Assembly (NCBI GenBank): GCA_002348045.1
Contig: DDYO01000178.1
Location: 1 to 10,413, forward strand
DNA length: 10,413 nucleotides
Origin: Anaerolineales bacterium UBA2232
GTDB taxonomy: Bacteria > Chloroflexota > Anaerolineae > UBA2200
Direction of reading: 5' to 3'
Part shown: one piece after another, positions 7,471 through 10,413 of the stretch
How positions within the stretch are numbered: the stretch's first letter is position 1
Layout of the letters: every line of letters begins with the position of its first letter
Made by a program: the position numbers and the translations under genes
Notes under the pieces: generated by a model
Database searches by the model: none
Seen by the model: only the letters and a program-made list of their open reading frames with translations
Told to the model about the DNA's origin: nothing

Positions 7471-8457
7471 ATGCGATCGAGGTTGATCGTACACGGCGGA
7501 GCGTGGGACATCCCCGACAAGCAAGAAGACGACTGCCTGAACGCAGTAGGACGGGCGGTGCGGGAGGTGTCCCCCTTGCTGCAGAGGGGTCTCTCCGCCC
7601 TGGATGCGGTCGAGATGGCTGTACGACTCCTTGAGGAGGATCCCGCACTGAATGCGGGGCGCGGGGCAGTCCTCAATGCCGATGGTCAAGTTGAACTGGA
7701 CGCGATGATTATGGACGGGCGCAACTTGCGGATTGGAGCCGTGGGGGCCGTTCCGAGGGTGTTGCACCCAGTGACCTTGAGCCGCGCGGTGATGGAGCGG
7801 ACAGAGCACTGCTTTCTGGTTGGGCAGGGAGCCCTGGAGTTTGCCCGGGCCATTGGTATGGTTGAGGTTCCCATGGAGGACCTCGTAACGGAGCGTGAGC
7901 TGGCGTACTACCGCGAAAACGTGTACGGCCGACGCAGATTCAATGTGCGGCCTGTGTTCACGGGGTCGCCGGCTGATACGGTCGGGGCGGTGGCCCTTGA
8001 CGAGAGCGGCAACGTGGCTGCGGCTACCTCAACTGGAGGTACGCCGGGTAAGCTCCCAGGACGCGTGGGCGACAGTCCCATCATCGGTGCGGGTAGCTAC
8101 GCGGACAATGCGCTCGGAGGCATCTCTGCCACGGGGCACGGTGAGGCCATCATGCGAGTGCTCTTGAGCAAGATGGCGTGTGACCTCATGGCCGTTCTGG
8201 GCGCGCAGCTCGCGGTGGAAAAAGCTATCGCAGAGCTTGGCAGTAAGGTGCAGGGCACTGGCGGACTGATTGGCGTGGATCGGAGTGGTAGGTATGGCTG
8301 GTCACACAGCACCGCGAAAATGGCGCTGGCCCGCGCTGAGCCGGACGGCCAAGTGCTGGCCCTCATCTCATGCCTCCAATCCAAGGGCAGTAAGGAACAG
8401 CCTGGGAATGGCCGCGATTTCGGCCATTCCCAGGCTGCTGTGACACCTGGTGGCTGA
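7471..8457 (+). CDS. isoaspartyl peptidase / L-asparaginase, plant-type Ntn hydrolase
   Basis: A 328-residue protein of the T2 (plant-type asparaginase, IaaA/EcAIII-like) family. These Ntn hydrolases cut themselves before a Thr and then hydrolyse isoaspartyl dipeptides and asparagine, releasing aspartate and, for asparagine, ammonia. Visible marks are HGGAWD at 8-13, NAGRGAVLNADG at 61-72, the cleavage block ADTVGAVALD with T170 as the expected nucleophile, TSTGG at 186-190, KLPGRVGDSPIIGAGSYA at 194-211, and TGHGE at 221-225. The ATG is set by GGAGG at 7458-7462, 8 bases upstream. The conserved part ends near residue 302; the last 26 or so residues are polar, and part of them is encoded by a perfect inverted repeat. 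It converges with glnA, with 6 bases between stops. Physiological substrate not determinable. Confidence 0.93.
   Translation: MRSRLIVHGGAWDIPDKQEDDCLNAVGRAVREVSPLLQRGLSALDAVEMAVRLLEEDPALNAGRGAVLNADGQVELDAMIMDGRNLRIGAVGAVPRVLHPVTLSRAVMERTEHCFLVGQGALEFARAIGMVEVPMEDLVTERELAYYRENVYGRRRFNVRPVFTGSPADTVGAVALDESGNVAAATSTGGTPGKLPGRVGDSPIIGAGSYADNALGGISATGHGEAIMRVLLSKMACDLMAVLGAQLAVEKAIAELGSKVQGTGGLIGVDRSGRYGWSHSTAKMALARAEPDGQVLALISCLQSKGSKEQPGNGRDFGHSQAAVTPGG
8398..8437 (-). terminator. perfect 17-bp inverted repeat, probable glnA terminator within asparaginase 3' coding end
   Basis: CAGCCTGGGAATGGCCG (8398-8414) and CGGCCATTCCCAGGCTG (8421-8437) are perfect complements around a 6-base loop. On the minus strand the hairpin begins 26 bases past the glnA stop and is followed by TTCCTTACTGCCCTT, a weak T-rich tract. 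It can therefore end glnA transcription. On the + strand it is inside the asparaginase reading frame and lacks a T tract. Confidence 0.6.
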
Positions 8458-8463
8458 TGTTGC

Positions 8464-9810
8464 CTAGGTAGTTGCGAGGTACCTCTCCAACTCCCACGGT
8501 GTTACTTGCAGGCGGTAGGCATCCCACTCTTTGGTTTTGGCCCGAATGAACCATCTGCAGACGTGCTCGCCAAGCGCTGTCTGAATGACCTCGTCCTTGC
8601 GAAACTCGTCCAGGGCTTCGGCCAGGCTTCCCGGCATCATCTGGATATTGGCTTGCTCTAGTTGTGAGTAGTCGAACTCAAAGACGTTCTCTTCCGTCGG
8701 TCCGGGAGGTGTCATGCCCTTATCGATTCCATCGAGGCCCGCCGCCAGCATCGCTGCAAAGGCCAGGTAAGGATTGCAGCTCGGATCGGGACAGCGCAAT
8801 TCGGCACGAGTGGCCTTTTCCTGGCCCTTGGAGACCATGGGAATCCTGATCAGCGCGGAACGGTTGATCTGGCCCCAGCACACATACGCGGGGGCTTCAT
8901 AGCCGGGCACCAGTCGCTTGTAGGAATTCACCGTGGGCGCTACGATCGCGGATAGGCCACGAGCATGGGCTAACTGGCCGGCCATGAACTGATACGCTAC
9001 TTGAGAGAGATGATATTTGTCGACCGGGTCATAGAAGGCATTGCCGCCTTTGCTGTCCATAAAGCTCTGGTGGGTGTGCATCCCTGACCCGTTGATTCCG
9101 CGGATGGGTTTCGGCATAAAAGTAGCGTACACGCCGAACTTTTGCGCAATTGCCTTGATAGTGTACTTGAGCGTGATGGTGCAGTCGGCGCTGGACAGGG
9201 CATCACCGTACTGAACGTTGATCTCATGCTGGCCGGGCGCTACTTCATGGTGCGCAGCCTGCACGTTGATGCCCATCTCTGCCAGCGCAAACATCATCTC
9301 GCGACGGATCTGAGCAGCCATATCCCCTTGTGAGGAGTCAAAGTAGCTGCCCAGGTCAAAGGGGATGGGCTGAGTGGCGGGCCCGTTCTCCGTCTTGAAG
9401 AGGAAGAACTCTATCTCTGCGCCGGTCATGTAGGTGTAACCCAGCTTGGCTGCCCGCGCCTGTGTGGCACGCAAAATGCCTCTGGGGTCCGAAGGGAAAG
9501 GGTCACCTGCCGGGGTGTGCACATCACACAGCAAGCGGGCAACCTTGCCCGTCTCGGCTGTCCAGGGCAGCACCAGATAGGTCGATGGGTCGGGATGGAG
9601 GACCATATCGCTTTCAAAGATGCGGGTAAAGCCCTGAATGGACGAGCCATCGAACCACACCCCTGTCTCCAGGGCTTCACTTAGCCGATCGGGTAGAATG
9701 TTGACGCTCTTGAGGGTCCCAATGACGTCGGTGAACTGCAACGAGACGAGACGGACCTCATCCTTCTTCACCTGGGACAACAACTCCTGATGGGACATGG
9801 GTTTGTGCAT
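8464..9810 (-). CDS. glnA: glutamine synthetase type I (GSI-alpha)
   Basis: This enzyme makes glutamine from glutamate, ammonia and ATP in the cytosol, normally as a dodecamer. The 448-residue length and lack of the roughly 25-residue insert and the adenylylation-tyrosine segment put it in the GSI-alpha group, so adenylylation control is not expected. Visible sites: DGSSIQGF at 54-61, metal ligands E132 and E134 in GAEIEFFLF, HHEVAPGQHEI at 187-197 (E189, E196), GSGMHTHQS at 241-249 with H245, the flap NSYKRLVPGYEAP at 295-307 with E305, and RAELRCPDPSCNPY at 335-348 with E337. The end VTPWELERYL is typical. The ATG is chosen because AGGAGGA lies upstream at good spacing (near 9819-9825). The frame stays open upstream to a TTG at 9930, but that stretch is leader, not conserved protein. 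A long structured leader precedes it. Confidence 0.97.
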   Translation of the reverse strand: MHKPMSHQELLSQVKKDEVRLVSLQFTDVIGTLKSVNILPDRLSEALETGVWFDGSSIQGFTRIFESDMVLHPDPSTYLVLPWTAETGKVARLLCDVHTPAGDPFPSDPRGILRATQARAAKLGYTYMTGAEIEFFLFKTENGPATQPIPFDLGSYFDSSQGDMAAQIRREMMFALAEMGINVQAAHHEVAPGQHEINVQYGDALSSADCTITLKYTIKAIAQKFGVYATFMPKPIRGINGSGMHTHQSFMDSKGGNAFYDPVDKYHLSQVAYQFMAGQLAHARGLSAIVAPTVNSYKRLVPGYEAPAYVCWGQINRSALIRIPMVSKGQEKATRAELRCPDPSCNPYLAFAAMLAAGLDGIDKGMTPPGPTEENVFEFDYSQLEQANIQMMPGSLAEALDEFRKDEVIQTALGEHVCRWFIRAKTKEWDAYRLQVTPWELERYLATT

Positions 9811-9863
9811 TGCCGGTTCCTCCTGTGGATTGGATTTGGTGATGCCTTCGGCTGCACTTGAAC

Positions 9864-9911
9864 AAAAAGAAAAAGACCTGGCAGCCACTGCGTTCAAGAC
9901 TACCGGGTCTT
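9864..9911 (-). terminator. intrinsic terminator inside the glnA leader
   Basis: On the minus strand AAGACC-C-GG (9911-9903) pairs with CC-A-GGTCTT (9881-9873), eight pairs with one mismatch. An inner GCAG/CTGC helix is possible in the loop (9891-9881, sharing one base with the 3' arm). TTTCTTTTT follows directly to 9864. It stands 54 bases before the glnA ATG and downstream of the only good promoter, so glnA expression needs read-through unless another promoter exists. It may also cut read-through from the DUF2007 gene. Confidence 0.6.
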
Positions 9912-9965
9912 GGTTTGCATCCTCGCGCAAGCACAGGCTTGCAGGATATTCGATTGTGGTCGCAT
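9900..9965 (-). CDS. candidate 21-codon leader peptide with three CAA glutamine codons
   Basis: Within the glnA leader, an ATG at 9965-9963 opens a frame of 21 codons that stops with TAG at 9902-9900. It begins MRPQSNILQ and ends MQTKTR. Glutamine is at codons 4, 9 and 17, each CAA. A GTG directly before the ATG (9968-9966) is an alternative start, and an in-frame TGA at 9977-9975 blocks any longer form. AGGAGG at 9987-9982 could serve as ribosome site, but it is 13 bases from the GTG and 16 from the ATG, longer than ideal, and partly inside stem-loop 1. The last codons (AAG ACC CGG) are the 5' arm of the terminator. This might be a regulatory peptide or chance. Confidence 0.3.
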   Translation of the reverse strand: MRPQSNILQACACARMQTKTR

Positions 9966-10000
9966 CACCGCAGGTCAGTTTCCTCCTAACCTGCAGTCAG

Positions 10001-10029
10001 ATTCTACTCAGGATCCTGGATTTCGTCAA
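10001..10029 (-). promoter_or_regulatory. glnA promoter, overlapping the 3' end of the DUF2007 gene
   Basis: On the minus strand TTGACG (10029-10024) and TAGAAT (10006-10001) are 17 bases apart, each matching 5 of 6 sigma-70-type consensus bases. The TAG of the -10 box is also the stop codon of the upstream gene. The start falls near 9994, at the first base of stem-loop 1. Confidence 0.7.
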
Positions 10030-10294
10030 GTTCGTCCTGCGGTGGCCTCACGGTTGGAGGATCCTGCTCCTGGATCAACTCGAGAGCATCGTGAGCGTAC
10101 TGCTGCGGTACAAGGACACGTACCTCTCCAAGTCCGTCAGCGGTCAGTCCGATCACACGACCGACGCTCTCGTATGACAGGAGAGCGGGTATTCCGGCAG
10201 CCTCCAACTTGGCCTTGACCACACTAGCGCCCAGATGTCCCTGGGACGCAAAGACCTGCAACAACTCGAGTTCAGCGGAGGGCTCTTGGGTCAT
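10004..10294 (-). CDS. small DUF2007-like putative signal-transducing protein
   Basis: A 96-residue soluble protein. Residues about 8-75 follow the DUF2007 pattern: a beta strand (ELELLQVF), a helix (ASVVKAKLEAAGIPALL, 23-39), a strand with conserved hydrophobics, then GEVRVLVPQQYAHDALELI (56-74). The C-terminal 20 or so residues are acidic and Pro-rich, probably unstructured. Pfam describes the family as putative prokaryotic signal transducers; as I recall, a solved member has a GlnB-like fold, but that should be checked. The ATG at 10294 is preferred over a GTG at 10336, because the predicted transcript starts near 10347 and the GTG has no ribosome site. The gene precedes glnA in the same direction, about 190 bases away, and its end carries the glnA promoter. 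Role unknown. Confidence 0.75.
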   Translation of the reverse strand: MTQEPSAELELLQVFASQGHLGASVVKAKLEAAGIPALLSYESVGRVIGLTADGLGEVRVLVPQQYAHDALELIQEQDPPTVRPPQDELDEIQDPE

Positions 10295-10353
10295 CGCTAA
10301 TCGTCTCACTTTCTGACAGGGTTCTGGGAAGGGCACGCGACCGCCGGATCTCT

Positions 10354-10381
10354 ATTGTACTGGCTTTTCGGTGCCCCGCAA
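10354..10381 (-). promoter_or_regulatory. probable promoter of the DUF2007-like gene
   Basis: On the minus strand TTGCGG (10381-10376) and TACAAT (10359-10354) are 16 bases apart. The -10 box matches 5 of 6 consensus bases. Transcription would begin near 10347, leaving about 50 bases before the ATG at 10294. The remaining bases to the window end show no gene. Confidence 0.5.
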
Positions 10382-10413
10382 GGCATCTCTGTGCGGTGTC
10401 CAAGACATACTAT

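Larger units (their letters stand above)
9811..9994 (-). promoter_or_regulatory. structured glnA 5' leader (candidate attenuator)
   Basis: Predicted untranslated leader of about 184 nt on the minus strand. In order: stem-loop 1, GCAGGTTAG (9994-9986) with CTGACCTGC (9978-9970), including one G-U pair, around the loop GAGGAAA; stem-loop 2, ATCCTGCAAGC (9947-9937) with GCTTGC and AGGAT (9932-9919, with a GCG bulge); then an intrinsic terminator hairpin and U-rich tract (9911-9864); then the glnA ribosome site. Competing pairs exist: AAGAC (9911-9907) with GTCTT (9900-9896), CTTGAAC (9898-9892) with GTTCAAG (9863-9857), and GGCTGC (9886-9881) with GCAGCC (9855-9850). No match to a known riboswitch class was recognised. 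Confidence 0.6.

Noticed and set aside
9863..9920. T-box riboswitch for glutamine in the glnA leader: TGGC at 9887-9884 would pair with the GCCA end of the tRNA-Gln in this window, and a CAA codon occurs upstream.
   Set aside because: The conserved T-box AGGGUGGNACCGCG is not present, no Stem I with AG-bulge and GNUG elements was seen, and the leader is short. Four matching bases can occur by chance. An Infernal search with the T-box model would settle it.
9811..9930. Longer glnA starting at TTG 9930 (40 extra residues).
   Set aside because: The stretch contains the terminator U tract and hairpin, lacks similarity to glutamine synthetase N-termini, and the ATG at 9810 has a strong ribosome site.

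Overview
The window looks like a chromosomal, housekeeping-type region of a moderately GC-rich bacterium. No mobile element, phage gene or CRISPR array was seen. Several features point tentatively to Chloroflexota (Anaerolineae-like) or a similar deep Gram-positive-type lineage: a MoxR/DUF58/DUF4129 operon, a short GSI-alpha glutamine synthetase without the adenylylation segment, a bacterial TrmI methyltransferase, and strong Shine-Dalgarno sites. This is inference; no phylogeny was run.

Layout. At 1-415 an rRNA operon ends (23S 3' end, 5S, terminator) on the + strand. It meets a minus-strand operon transcribed 4168->431, coding for a MoxR AAA+ ATPase, a DUF58 protein and a multi-spanning DUF4129 membrane protein. 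Their starts were trimmed to a GTG with a strong Shine-Dalgarno (moxR) and to an ATGA overlap (DUF4129 gene). A gene-free stretch at about 4223-4497 separates this operon from a + strand cluster: tRNA-Gln(UUG) with a good promoter, then glmU, a MazG-like pyrophosphohydrolase and trmI. The last three overlap or touch. A hairpin follows trmI, then a plant-type (Ntn-hydrolase) asparaginase/isoaspartyl peptidase gene. It converges with glnA on the minus strand with 6 bp between them, and its last codons contain a perfect 17-bp inverted repeat. Upstream of glnA is a small DUF2007-type gene in the same direction.

The most interesting part is the glnA 5' leader (about 9994->9811, minus strand). A promoter, TTGACG-17-TAGAAT, lies over the 3' end of the DUF2007 gene, and its -10 box contains that gene's stop codon. 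The predicted transcript starts with a 9-bp stem-loop, then a second hairpin, then an intrinsic terminator with a U-rich tract about 54 nt before the glnA ATG. Parts of the terminator can pair with alternative partners. A 21-codon reading frame runs through the leader. It has three glutamine codons, all CAA, a codon used for only 3 of 17 Gln in the neighbouring glmU, and it ends inside the terminator loop. Together these suggest that glnA is controlled by transcription attenuation, by ribosome, ligand or protein. The mechanism is not settled by the sequence.

Functional view: glmU makes UDP-GlcNAc for the envelope; trmI methylates A58 in tRNA T-loops, and the neighbouring tRNA-Gln has an A58; the MazG-like enzyme probably hydrolyses a nucleotide triphosphate. 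Asparaginase and glutamine synthetase face each other around ammonia release and assimilation.
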